From the NCBI GenBank assembly GCA_905236265.1, contig CAJOOV010000183.1:1-20104 (forward strand): 20,104 bases of DNA. The letters are read 5' to 3'. A model generated the notes under the pieces. The model had not been told where the DNA came from and made no database searches. It saw nothing but the letters and a program-made list of their open reading frames with translations. This stretch comes from an uncultured Oscillospiraceae bacterium (GTDB lineage Bacteria > Bacillota > Clostridia > Oscillospirales > Oscillospiraceae). Below are positions 13,164-20,104 of this stretch, in pieces (position 1 is the first letter of the stretch; each line of letters begins with the position of its first letter). The position numbers and the translations under genes were made by a program.

Positions 13164-15251
13164 GTGATTTCTATCCCGTATCTGCTCTCTGATACAGTGG
13201 ATTCCCTGCCCGGCATTGGCGCAGGGCGTGCAAAAAAACTGGAAAAGCTGGGCATTGTCACCACCCGTGACCTGCTGCTCTGGTATCCCCGCAGCTACGA
13301 AGACCGCCGGGAATGCTGCTCCATCCGGCAGGCACCCCAGGAGCGGTCAGTGTGTGTGAAGGCAATGGTGGCAGCGCCGCCGAGAGTGAGCCGTATCCGC
13401 AAGGGGCTGGAGCTTGTGAAGGTGAACGTAGTGGATGATGCCGACGCCATGGAGCTTACTTTCTTTAACCAGAGTTACCTGCGCACCGCTCTTGTGCCGG
13501 GGGAGGTCTATCTCTTTTTCGGCACCGTGGAGCGGAAGGGGAGCCGCTTTTTCATGACGAACCCGGTCTTTGAACCGGAGCGGAACCAGCGCTTTACCCG
13601 GTGCATTATGCCCATCTATCCCCTGACGGCAGGGATTTCCAACAATCTCCTCGCCGGGGCGGTGAGGCGGGTGCTGGAGGACTGCGCAGGGCAGATGGAA
13701 GACCCCCTCCCCGCTTCCGTTTTGAAGCGCTGGCAGCTTGCCCAGACGGTTTACGCTGTGGAGACGGTTCACTTCCCCCCCTCTTGGGAGGAGCTGGGCG
13801 TTGCCAGAAGACGGTTGATTTTTGAGGAGTTGTTCTTCCTGTTTCTGGGGCTCTCCATGCTGAAAAGCAGCGGGGAGCATACCGATGGGGTGAAGTGTGA
13901 GCCGTTTGACTGGCACATATACGCCGACACACTGCCCTTCACGCTGACTAAGGCACAGCAGCGCTCTGTAGAGGAGTGTTTTCACGACCTCTGTTCGGGA
14001 CGTGCCATGAACCGTCTGATTCAGGGGGACGTGGGCAGCGGCAAGACCGTTGTAGGCGCTGCCTGTGCGTGGTTGATGGCAAAAAACGGGTTTCAGTCAG
14101 CCCTGATGGCTCCCACAGAGCTGCTTGCCGAACAGCATTACCGCACCCTCTCCCCTCTTCTGGCCAAAAGCGGACAGCGTGTGGGTCTGCTCACCGGCTC
14201 CCTTCGGGCAAAGGAAAAGCGGGAAATCTATGCAAAGCTGGAGGCGGGGGAGATTGACCTGATTGTGGGCACCCATGCGCTGCTCAGCGAGGGCGTGAGC
14301 TTTCGGGCGCTGGGGCTGGTCATCACGGACGAGCAGCACCGCTTTGGCGTGGGGCAGCGCTCCGCCCTTGCCGCAAAGGGGGACGAGCAGCGCCGGCCTC
14401 ATGTGCTTGTCATGTCCGCTACGCCCATTCCCCGCACCCTTGCGCTGATCATTTACGGGGATTTGGATGTGTCCATCATGGACGAACGCCCGCCGGGACG
14501 GCAGGAGATCCAGACGGTTCTCATCGGAGAGGATAAACGCCAGCGACTCTACGGATTTGTCCGCAAGCAGGTGCAGCAGGGGCATCAGGTCTATATCGTC
14601 TGCCCCGCCGTGGAGGAGAGCGAGGGAGACGGGGTTTCCGGCGCTATGGATTTGAAGGCGGTCACCGCCTATGCCGGGCAGCTTCAGTCCTCTGTTTTCC
14701 CTGATTTGAAGGTGGGATTTGTCCACGGCAAGCAGAAAAGCCGGGAAAAGGAAGCGGTCATGTCTGCCTTTGCCGCCGGGGCGCTGGACGTTCTGGTGGC
14801 GACAACTGTGGTAGAGGTGGGTGTGGACGTGCCCAATGCCACCCTGATGGTGATTGAGAACGCAGAGCGCTTCGGCCTCTCCCAGCTTCATCAGCTCCGG
14901 GGACGGGTGGGCAGAGGCAGTGAGCAATCCTATTGTGTGCTCATCTCCAACCACCGCAGCCCGGAGACGAGACAGCGGTTAAAGGCGCTGTGCGCCACAA
15001 ACGACGGCTTTGTGCTGGCGGAGGAGGATCTTCGGCTGAGAGGGCCGGGCGATCTCTTCGGCTCACGGCAGCATGGCCTGCCCCCGTTGAGAATGGCAGA
15101 TCTGGCTGCGGATACACGGGTGCTCTACGAGGCCAGAGACGCAGCACAGGAGATTCTCCAAGCTGACCCCGGACTGGACTTGCCGGAGCATCAGAGACTG
15201 CGGCAGCGGGTTTTAAGCTTATTTGAACAACACAGGGACACATTTAATTAA
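13164..15251 (+). CDS. recG: ATP-dependent DNA helicase RecG
   Basis: RecG is a branch-migrating helicase that remodels stalled replication forks and recombination junctions. About 695 residues agree with the family. The order is an N-terminal wedge/OB domain (SLPGIGAGRAKKLEKLGI; DLLLWYPRSYEDRR), then Walker A GDVGSGKT (Lys about 294), the RecG-type DEQH box in ITDEQHRFGVGQR (about 389), MSATPIPRTLAL, VEVGVDVPNATLM, and QLHQLRGRVGRGSEQSYC near the C-terminus. The start is unclear: GTG 13164 overlaps the SD AGGGGG, while no ATG, GTG or TTG lies at normal spacing downstream. It is the first gene of a three-gene operon, 18 bases before the next start. Confidence 0.96.
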   Translation: MISIPYLLSDTVDSLPGIGAGRAKKLEKLGIVTTRDLLLWYPRSYEDRRECCSIRQAPQERSVCVKAMVAAPPRVSRIRKGLELVKVNVVDDADAMELTFFNQSYLRTALVPGEVYLFFGTVERKGSRFFMTNPVFEPERNQRFTRCIMPIYPLTAGISNNLLAGAVRRVLEDCAGQMEDPLPASVLKRWQLAQTVYAVETVHFPPSWEELGVARRRLIFEELFFLFLGLSMLKSSGEHTDGVKCEPFDWHIYADTLPFTLTKAQQRSVEECFHDLCSGRAMNRLIQGDVGSGKTVVGAACAWLMAKNGFQSALMAPTELLAEQHYRTLSPLLAKSGQRVGLLTGSLRAKEKREIYAKLEAGEIDLIVGTHALLSEGVSFRALGLVITDEQHRFGVGQRSALAAKGDEQRRPHVLVMSATPIPRTLALIIYGDLDVSIMDERPPGRQEIQTVLIGEDKRQRLYGFVRKQVQQGHQVYIVCPAVEESEGDGVSGAMDLKAVTAYAGQLQSSVFPDLKVGFVHGKQKSREKEAVMSAFAAGALDVLVATTVVEVGVDVPNATLMVIENAERFGLSQLHQLRGRVGRGSEQSYCVLISNHRSPETRQRLKALCATNDGFVLAEEDLRLRGPGDLFGSRQHGLPPLRMADLAADTRVLYEARDAAQEILQADPGLDLPEHQRLRQRVLSLFEQHRDTFN

Positions 15252-15269
15252 AATACAGGAGGTACGACC

Positions 15270-15677
15270 ATGGGCAAATATTTGCAGCGGTGTGAGGAGC
15301 TTCGTGGAGACACCAGCCGCCACTACGGCTGCTCTCAGGCTGTGTTTATCCCCTTTGCCGAGCAAATGGGGCTGGACAGCGAGACAGCCAATGCCATCAG
15401 CGCCAATTTCAGAGCCGGAATGCTCACCGGAAGGGTGTGCGGCGCTGTCACCGGCGCTCTGATGGCGCTGGGGCTGGCTGGGGCAAGTCCCAAGGCGGCG
15501 ATGGAGCTGCAAAGCAGAGTGCAGGAGAGCCACGGCGGGGACATTGACTGCAAGGCACTGCTGGACAAGTGGCACGGGGCAGGCAATCCCAACCGCAAGC
15601 CCCACTGTGACGGGATGTGCTTTGCGTGCGTGGCTATGGTAGAGGAGCTGCTGGAACGGGAGGGAAAGCTGAAATGA
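15270..15677 (+). CDS. C_GCAxxG_C_C family redox-type protein
   Basis: This is a 135-residue protein of the C_GCAxxG_C_C family, whose members carry conserved cysteines and often accompany redox enzymes; the exact role is unknown. Visible are YGCSQAVF (Cys about 21), GRVCGAVTGALMALG (Cys about 57, the core motif), DCKALL (Cys about 94) and HCDGMCFAC (Cys about 113, 117, 120). The pattern suits a metal or disulfide site. The protein is cytoplasmic, without signal or membrane segments. AGGAGG lies 7 bases before ATG. It lies between recG and a hydrolase gene, and its TGA overlaps the next ATG (ATGA), so it is translationally coupled to the hydrolase. Confidence 0.88.
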   Translation: MGKYLQRCEELRGDTSRHYGCSQAVFIPFAEQMGLDSETANAISANFRAGMLTGRVCGAVTGALMALGLAGASPKAAMELQSRVQESHGGDIDCKALLDKWHGAGNPNRKPHCDGMCFACVAMVEELLEREGKLK

Positions 15678-16618
15678 GCGAGGCAAAGTATCAGATCACA
15701 TGGAAGCAGCCCAAGGCGCAGCCGTCTGTGCCGCCCCGTGTGCAAATGACAAGGCAGCTCTGGGCAAAGGGCGATGCAAAGCGCGACGAAGGACTGACCA
15801 CCCCGGAGGACGTGGAGCGGTTTGACAGCCTGAGCTATGGCCCGGATGAGGTCTGGAACAGGCTGGACGTGTATCGCCCCAAAGCACAGCAGGGCAGCCT
15901 TCCCGTCATTGTCAGCATACACGGCGGGGGGTATTTCTACGGCACAAAAGAGGTCTATCAGTTCTACTGCATGTCCCTTGCACAGCGGGGGTTTGCGGTC
16001 ATCAATTTCAACTACCGCCTCGCCCCTGAAAACAAGTATCCTGCCCCTCTTCTGGACACCAATCTGGTCATGGAGTGGATGACGGCCAGTGCCGGGACAT
16101 ACGGCTTTGACGTGGAGAATGTCTTTCTCGTGGGGGACTCCGCCGGGGCGCAGCTTGCCAGCCAATACGCCCTCATCTGCACCAATCCCGCCTATGCCAG
16201 CCTGATGAGCATCACCCCTCCCTCCTTCCGCCTGAGAGCCATCGGGTTAAACTGCGGCATGTATGATATGGAGTCTCTGGTGCTTAAGCCCAGAGTGAAG
16301 GGCATTTTCCGGGACTATTTTGGCACCGACCCCTCCCGGTTTGGCCAGCAGCTCAAGGTGCTGGACTATATCAACAGCGACTATCCCCCCACCTATCTGC
16401 TCAGTGCGCCTAATGATGTACTCTGCGCTCATCTCATGCCCATGGCGGCGCTGCTCACCAGACAGGGCGTGGAAAACCGCTGGAAGCTCTACGGAACGCC
16501 CCAGCAAAAAGAGGTGGCTCATGTCTTCCACTGCAATCTGCGCCTCCCGGAGGCAGAGCAGGCAAACGACGACGAGACGGAATTCTTCCGCAGTCATATC
16601 GCAGCCAAGGCGGATTAA
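15674..16618 (+). CDS. Alpha/beta-hydrolase, HSL-family (type IV) esterase
   Basis: This is a 314-residue carboxylesterase-like hydrolase. HGGGYFYG (residues 83-90) is the oxyanion-hole motif of the hormone-sensitive-lipase family. NYRLAPENKYPAPLLD follows, then GDSAGAQLA with nucleophile Ser about 156, acid Asp about 248 (SAPNDVL) and His about 283 (AHVFH). There is no signal peptide, so it acts in the cytoplasm on small acyl esters. I chose ATG 15674 because it overlaps the stop of the previous gene as ATGA and has GAGGG upstream; the frame also extends further 5' inside the neighbour. It is the last gene of the recG operon, ended by a hairpin at 16635-16663. The physiological substrate is unknown. 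Confidence 0.92.
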   Translation: MSEAKYQITWKQPKAQPSVPPRVQMTRQLWAKGDAKRDEGLTTPEDVERFDSLSYGPDEVWNRLDVYRPKAQQGSLPVIVSIHGGGYFYGTKEVYQFYCMSLAQRGFAVINFNYRLAPENKYPAPLLDTNLVMEWMTASAGTYGFDVENVFLVGDSAGAQLASQYALICTNPAYASLMSITPPSFRLRAIGLNCGMYDMESLVLKPRVKGIFRDYFGTDPSRFGQQLKVLDYINSDYPPTYLLSAPNDVLCAHLMPMAALLTRQGVENRWKLYGTPQQKEVAHVFHCNLRLPEAEQANDDETEFFRSHIAAKAD

Positions 16619-16634
16619 CGCAGCGCCTTTCTCT

Positions 16635-16663
16635 AAACAGCACAGGAAAAACCTGTGCTGTTT
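16635..16663 (+). terminator. Terminator of the recG operon
   Basis: AAACAGCACAGG (16635-16646) pairs perfectly with CCTGTGCTGTTT (16652-16663) around an AAAAA loop, and the T-rich tail continues to 16665. Confidence 0.88.
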
Positions 16664-16686
16664 TTGTTCTTTGGTCAAAAAAACGC

Positions 16687-16715
16687 TTTACTTTAATTTG
16701 CTAATGTGCTACTAT
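16687..16715 (+). promoter_or_regulatory. Promoter of the amino-acid ABC transporter genes
   Basis: -35 TTTACT (16687-16692), a 17-base spacer and -10 TACTAT (16710-16715) are visible, with TGC before the -10 (extended type). GTTAAACA (16723-16730), near the expected start of transcription, is also part of the repeat arm at 7733-7741. Confidence 0.5.
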
Positions 16716-16756
16716 GTCATGGGTTAAACACCGACTACATATTGGAGGAACGAATC

Positions 16757-17671
16757 ATGAAGAAATTGTTAGCCTTAATGCTGGCTCTGGCCATGTGCCT
16801 GTCTCTGGCCGCCTGCGGAGGAGACAGCGGCACCAAGCAGAGTGGAAACGATGCCCCGGCAGAGACCTCAGATAGTGCGGATAACGCCGATGCCGCCGCT
16901 ACCGGTAATGCAGACAATGCAGATGCCGCCCCGGCAGAGACGGCTGACGCAGCCGGGAGTGATCTGGCCTATGTTCAGGAGAAGGGCACGCTGGTGGTAG
17001 GCATTACCGATTTCGAGCCTATGGACTATAAGGATGCCGACGGCAACTGGGTGGGCTTTGACGCTGATCTCGCCTCTCAGTTTGCCGCAAGCCTTGGCGT
17101 AGCCGTGGAGTTCACCGAGATCAACTGGGACAACAAGATTTTGGAGCTGGACGGAAAGAACATCGACTGCATCTGGAACGGCATGACCCTGACGGACGAG
17201 GTAACCAGCGCCGCTGACTGCTCCAAGCCCTATATGCTCAACGCACAGGTTGTGGTCATGACCAAGGAAAAGGCGGCGGAGTACGGCGTTGACGCTGATA
17301 TTACGGCGATCAATGATCTCACCTTTGCCGTTGAGGCGGGCAGCGCAGGCGAGGCGGCTGTGAAGGAGTTCGGTTTGAACACCACTCCCGTCACCGCTCA
17401 GGCAGACGCACTCATGGAGGTTCAGGCAGGCACCTCTGATGCCGCCGTCATTGACCTGCTGATGGCGGCTGCCATGACCGGAGAGGGTACAAGCTATGAG
17501 AACCTGACCACCGTGGCCAACCTGAACGAGGAGGAGTATGGCGTTGCATTCCGGAAGGGATCTGATCTGGTGGATGCGCTGAACCAGTTCTTTGCGGATG
17601 CCTATGCAGACGGAACGCTGGACTCTTTGGCTGAAATCTACGGTCTTTCCGGCTCTGTGATGGAGCAGTAA
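16757..17671 (+). CDS. Polar amino-acid ABC transporter substrate-binding lipoprotein
   Basis: This family 3 solute-binding protein captures a polar amino acid outside the cell for the permease and ATPase downstream. Its 304 residues begin with a lipoprotein signal (MKKLLALMLALAMCLSLAAC); LAAC is the lipobox and Cys20 the lipid site. Residues about 21-65 are a low-complexity Ala/Asp/Asn/Thr linker with a repeated ADNADAA. The binding domain follows: GTLVVGITDFEPMDYKDADG, WVGFDADLASQFAASLGV, and WNGMTLTDEV. I chose ATG 16757 because GGAGGA lies 7 bases upstream and the signal peptide begins there; an earlier ATG at 16706 has no SD. The ligand (for example Gln, Cys or Arg) is not decided. A hairpin-rich element separates it from the permease gene. 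Confidence 0.94.
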   Translation: MKKLLALMLALAMCLSLAACGGDSGTKQSGNDAPAETSDSADNADAAATGNADNADAAPAETADAAGSDLAYVQEKGTLVVGITDFEPMDYKDADGNWVGFDADLASQFAASLGVAVEFTEINWDNKILELDGKNIDCIWNGMTLTDEVTSAADCSKPYMLNAQVVVMTKEKAAEYGVDADITAINDLTFAVEAGSAGEAAVKEFGLNTTPVTAQADALMEVQAGTSDAAVIDLLMAAAMTGEGTSYENLTTVANLNEEEYGVAFRKGSDLVDALNQFFADAYADGTLDSLAEIYGLSGSVMEQ

Positions 17672-17687
17672 TTCCACTATGACCCAC

Positions 17688-17714
17688 AATAGAGGGCGTG
17701 CATCGCCCTCTATT
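17688..17714. repeat. Terminal palindrome copy 1 of the hairpin block
   Basis: A 27-base palindrome with 11-base arms (AATAGAGGGCG and its complement) and loop TGCAT, extended by 3 further pairs in this copy. It is identical to 17900-17926. No T-run follows on the plus strand. Confidence 0.85.
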
Positions 17715-17863
17715 GTGACCTGTAGACAAAGCCTCGCAGAGTTCCGAGTGCAGGGCGGAATAGAGTCAAATCATTTTTGTACCGAATTCATTTCGGTGCA
17801 AAAATACCTCTATCCATGCAAGTGTGCGACCGAAGGGAGTGCGCGCAGCATGGATGCAAAGCT

Positions 17864-17894
17864 CGTAGACAAAGTCCGATGGACTTTGTCTACG
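17864..17894. repeat. Perfect hairpin sharing TAGACAAAG with the start of the block
   Basis: CGTAGACAAAGTCC (17864-17877) pairs with 17881-17894 around a GAT loop. The half-site GTAGACAAAG also occurs unpaired at 17722-17731, right after the first palindrome. Confidence 0.8.
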
Positions 17895-17899
17895 ATTTG

Positions 17900-17926
17900 A
17901 ATAGAGGGCGTGCATCGCCCTCTATT
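17900..17926. repeat. Terminal palindrome copy 2 of the hairpin block
   Basis: This is identical to 17688-17714. Here a T-rich stretch (TTGTCTGTTT) follows on the plus strand, so this copy could partly terminate transcription before the permease gene. Confidence 0.85.
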
Positions 17927-17994
17927 TGTCTGTTTATGTGTTTTCTGATGATTCGCTGTGTATGCTGTAACAGAGAACGGAGAGAGGAACGTAC

Positions 17995-18681
17995 ATGGAG
18001 CTTTTTCAAGAACAATTACCCATTGTCATCCATGCGCTGAACGTGGGCTTTTTGCAGACGTTGAAGCTGTTTGCGGTGACGCTGATTGGTGCAATACCTC
18101 TGGGACTGGTGATCGCCCTGGGCTCTATGTCCCGGTTTAAGCCCCTGAGCTGGCTGTCCAGACTGGTGGTATGGATCATCCGGGGAACACCGCTGATGAT
18201 TCAGCTTATCATCGTTTACTATGGCCCCGGACTGGTCTTTGGGACAAATATCTGGGGCGGCGGCGAGGCCGGGCGCTTCTCCGCCTCCGCCATCTCCTTT
18301 ATCATCAACTACGCCTGTTATTTCTCCGAGATCTACCGTGGCGGGATTCAGGGCGTACCCAAGGGACAGGAGGAGGCAGGGCTGGTTCTGGGCATGACCC
18401 GGAGTCAGATCTTCTTTCGTGTGACGCTGATGCAGATGATTAAGCGGATTGTTCCCCCCATGTCCAACGAGGTCATTACGCTGGTCAAGGATACCTCCCT
18501 TGCCCGCATTATCTCCCTTCAGGAGATTATCTGGGCCGGTCAGGCGTTTATGAAGGGGTCTCAGGGCATTTCCGGGGCCATCTGGCCGCTGTTCTTTACC
18601 GCTTTTTACTACCTGATCTTTAACGGTGTGCTCACCGTCCTTCTGGGCAGGCTGGAACGCCGTCTGGACTATTTCCGGTAA
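17995..18681 (+). CDS. Amino-acid ABC transporter permease (HisM/GlnP type)
   Basis: This membrane subunit forms the channel for the polar amino acid delivered by the lipoprotein upstream. Its 228 residues have about five hydrophobic segments: residues 15-45, 55-80 (VVWIIRGTPLMIQLIIVYY), 97-112, and two near 165-215. RGTPL and NYACYFSEIYRGGIQGVPKGQEEAGLVLGM, with the EAA loop that docks the ATPase at about 118-140, are family marks. ATG 17995 has AGAGAGG 7 bases upstream. It is followed by the ATPase after 15 bases. I saw no clear own promoter, so it probably depends on read-through of the hairpin block. Confidence 0.94.
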   Translation: MELFQEQLPIVIHALNVGFLQTLKLFAVTLIGAIPLGLVIALGSMSRFKPLSWLSRLVVWIIRGTPLMIQLIIVYYGPGLVFGTNIWGGGEAGRFSASAISFIINYACYFSEIYRGGIQGVPKGQEEAGLVLGMTRSQIFFRVTLMQMIKRIVPPMSNEVITLVKDTSLARIISLQEIIWAGQAFMKGSQGISGAIWPLFFTAFYYLIFNGVLTVLLGRLERRLDYFR

Positions 18682-18696
18682 GGGAGGGGGAACAAA

Positions 18697-19482
18697 ATGT
18701 CTATTTTGGAAGTAAGCCACATTGAAAAGCACTTCGGTGAGACGAAAGTGCTGAAGGATATCAGCTTCTCTCTGGAGAAGGGGGATGTGGTCTCCATCAT
18801 CGGCTCCTCCGGCAGCGGCAAGACAACGCTGCTCCGCTGCCTCAACTTTCTGGAGACCGCCAACGGCGGAACCATACGGGTGAACGGAGAGACGGTCTTT
18901 GACGCCGCCTCGGTAAAATCTGATTCTGACAGCGAGATTCGCAGGAAGAGGCTGCATTTCGGGCTGGTCTTTCAGTCCTTTAACCTGTTTCCCCAGTACA
19001 CCACCCTTCAAAATGTGATGCTGGCAAAGCAGCTCCTTGCAAGGGAACAGCCGGACTTCAAGAGCCGGAAAAAGGAAATCTATAACGACATTGAGCATCA
19101 GGCGAGGCGGCTGCTGATTCAGATGGGACTGGCTGACCGGATGACAAACTATCCCCACCAGCTCTCCGGCGGACAGCAGCAGCGGGTGGCCATTGCAAGG
19201 GCGCTGGCGCTGGAGCCGGATATCCTCTGCTTTGACGAGCCAACATCTGCCCTTGACCCGGAGCTTACCGGAGAGGTGCTGCGGGTCATCCGGGAGCTGG
19301 CTGACCGGAAGACAACCATGATTATTGTGACCCACGAAATGGCCTTTGCCAGAGATGTGGCAAGTCAGGTGATCTTCATGGACAACGGCTATATCGTGGA
19401 ACAGGGCGACCCGGTGCAGGTGATTGAGCACCCCAGAGAGGAACGGACGAGGCAGTTTCTCGCCCACTACGCCCAGAAATAA
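18697..19482 (+). CDS. Amino-acid ABC transporter ATP-binding protein (GlnQ type)
   Basis: This cytoplasmic ATPase powers the importer. Its 261 residues contain Walker A GSSGSGKT (36-43), Q-loop Gln about 93 (VFQSFNLFP), signature LSGGQQQRVAIARAL (156-170), Walker B ILCFDEPTSALD (176-187) and switch His about 213 (VTHEMAFA). All key residues are present. It is some 15-20 residues longer than typical GlnQ, with the extra length in two charged stretches: SVKSDSDSEIRRKR (72-85) and AREQPDFKSRKKEIYNDIEH (115-134) before the helical domain. GGGAGGGGG precedes ATG. It is the last gene of the transporter operon, ended by the hairpin at 19486-19523. Confidence 0.95.
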   Translation: MSILEVSHIEKHFGETKVLKDISFSLEKGDVVSIIGSSGSGKTTLLRCLNFLETANGGTIRVNGETVFDAASVKSDSDSEIRRKRLHFGLVFQSFNLFPQYTTLQNVMLAKQLLAREQPDFKSRKKEIYNDIEHQARRLLIQMGLADRMTNYPHQLSGGQQQRVAIARALALEPDILCFDEPTSALDPELTGEVLRVIRELADRKTTMIIVTHEMAFARDVASQVIFMDNGYIVEQGDPVQVIEHPREERTRQFLAHYAQK

Positions 19483-19485
19483 CAC

Positions 19486-19523
19486 AAACAGGGAGCGGCT
19501 GTCATTGGCAGTGCTCCCTGTTT
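19486..19523 (+). terminator. Terminator of the ABC transporter operon
   Basis: AAACAGGGAGC (19486-19496) pairs with GCTCCCTGTTT (19513-19523), followed by more T, four bases past the ATPase stop. Confidence 0.88.
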
Positions 19524-19542
19524 TTCTGCATAAACAGCAAAG

Positions 19543-19567
19543 CAGCCTCCCCTTTCCGGGGAGGCTG
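19543..19567 (-). terminator. Terminator of pckA
   Basis: CAGCCTCCCC (19543-19552) pairs perfectly with GGGGAGGCTG (19558-19567), with a 5-base loop. On the minus strand it is followed by CTTTGCTGTTT, and it lies 32 bases past the pckA stop. Confidence 0.75.
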
Positions 19568-19599
19568 TCAAATGCGTTACGGTATTAAAGCCGTTACAA

Positions 19600-20104
19600 T
19601 CAGAGCTGGGGACCTGCTGCTACCAGAGCCTTACCGGCCTCATTGCCCTCGTACTTCACGAAGTTCTTGATGAAGCGGCCAGCCAGATCCTTTGCCTTCT
19701 CGTCCCACTGGGAGGCATCGGCATAGGTGTCACGGGGATCGAGGATGCCGGAGTCAACGCCGGGCAGCTCGGTGGGAACCTCAAAGTTGAAGTAGGGAAT
19801 GGTCTTGGTGGGAGCGGTCTTGATGTCACCGTTCAGGATAGCGTCAATGATGCCGCGGGTATCCTTGATGGAGATACGCTTGCCGGTGCCGTTCCAGCCG
19901 GTGTTGACCAGATAGGCCTTTGCGCCGCTCTTCACCATCTTCTTTACCAGTTCCTCGGCGTACTTGGTGGGATGCAGCTCAAGGAAAGCCTGACCGAAGC
20001 AGGCGGAGAAGGTGGGAGTGGGCTCGGTGATGCCCCGCTCCGTGCCGGCCAGCTTGGCGGTGAAGCCGGAGAGGAAGTAATACTTGCACTGCTCGGGGGT
20101 CAGG
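19600..20104 (-). CDS. pckA: Phosphoenolpyruvate carboxykinase (ATP), C-terminal part (5' end outside window)
   Basis: PckA interconverts oxaloacetate and PEP with ATP/ADP. In anaerobes it often runs toward oxaloacetate. The frame is open from the window edge to TGA at 19600-19602, giving about 167 residues. Visible family stretches are YYFLSGFTAKLAGTERGITE, PTPTFSACFGQAFLELHPTK, AYLVNTGWNGTGKRISI, TRGIIDAILNG, and the C-terminal GRFIKNFVKYE. These are characteristic of the ATP-type enzyme and differ from the GTP-type. It converges on the ABC transporter operon, and two back-to-back terminators lie between them. No defect is visible in the portion present. Confidence 0.95.
   Translation of the reverse strand, partial: LTPEQCKYYFLSGFTAKLAGTERGITEPTPTFSACFGQAFLELHPTKYAEELVKKMVKSGAKAYLVNTGWNGTGKRISIKDTRGIIDAILNGDIKTAPTKTIPYFNFEVPTELPGVDSGILDPRDTYADASQWDEKAKDLAGRFIKNFVKYEGNEAGKALVAAGPQL

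Larger units (their letters stand above)
17685..17926. repeat. Block of strong hairpins, MITE-like or structured RNA element, inside the ABC transporter operon
   Basis: This block makes up most of the 323-base gap between the binding-protein and permease genes. In order it holds a 14-base-pair hairpin (17685-17698/17704-17717), TGTAGACAAAG (17721-17731), a 14-bp hairpin with one G-T pair (17773-17786/17792-17805), an outer stem ATCCATGC/GCATGGAT (17812-17819/17848-17855) with an inner GC-rich stem, a perfect 14-bp hairpin with a 3-base loop (17864-17877/17881-17894), and a closing hairpin (17900-17910/17916-17926). First and last hairpins share an identical 27-base palindrome. No protein is encoded. 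It may be a non-autonomous repeat family or a processing and attenuation module. I recall similar strings in other Oscillospiraceae, but that is unverified. Confidence 0.7.

Noticed and set aside
17688..17926. Repeated palindromes as a CRISPR array
   Set aside because: There are only two copies, 212 bases apart, with hairpins in place of unique spacers, and no cas genes.
1..20104. tRNA, rRNA, transposase or integrase genes
   Set aside because: I found no cloverleaf, rRNA-like stretch or recombinase motif on either strand by eye; only a covariance-model search would exclude small RNAs.

Overview
The window looks like chromosomal DNA of a spore-forming, moderately GC-rich member of the Bacillota, most likely class Clostridia and plausibly Oscillospiraceae or Ruminococcaceae. 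This rests on strong AGGAGG-type ribosome binding sites, the sporulation genes spoVAD and spoVAE, asnA, an AGCS symporter, a C_GCAxxG_C_C redox protein, a ROK regulator and an ATP-type PEP carboxykinase. The genus is inference from gene content; no rRNA or tRNA is present to fix it. I see no CRISPR array, insertion sequence or prophage.

Layout. Positions 1-2342 (+) hold the 3' part of a large secreted-type protein with two SH3-like domains, a Big2-like domain and six fibronectin type III repeats. A two-way terminator separates it from a convergent XRE-type regulator (about 2445-2903, -). That regulator has a clear promoter and a structured leader of about 150 nt. After a 275-base gap come spoVAD and spoVAE (3378-4767, +), with no spoVAC beside them. 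From 4853 to 12891 everything is on the minus strand. In order of transcription this comprises a ROK regulator with galM, then asnA alone, then an AGCS amino-acid symporter alone, then an operon of two different alpha/beta-hydrolases and an ATP-grasp ligase. From 13164 the plus strand resumes with recG, a C_GCAxxG_C_C protein and an HSL-type hydrolase in one operon. A polar amino-acid ABC transporter follows (lipoprotein, permease, ATPase; 16757-19482). Its first two genes are split by a 242-base block of strong hairpins that begins and ends with the same 27-base palindrome. The 3' part of pckA (-) closes the window.

Functional themes. Amino-acid handling is prominent: asnA, the AGCS symporter and the ABC transporter. 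ROK-galM points to sugar-responsive control, and spoVAD/E to dipicolinate loading of spores. The hydrolase-hydrolase-ATP-grasp operon has no assignable pathway and is the best candidate for undescribed chemistry. The hairpin block at 17685-17926 is the most unusual non-coding structure. Seven promoters that I could place by eye all carry a TGn extension before the -10 box, and several have inverted repeats that could be operators.
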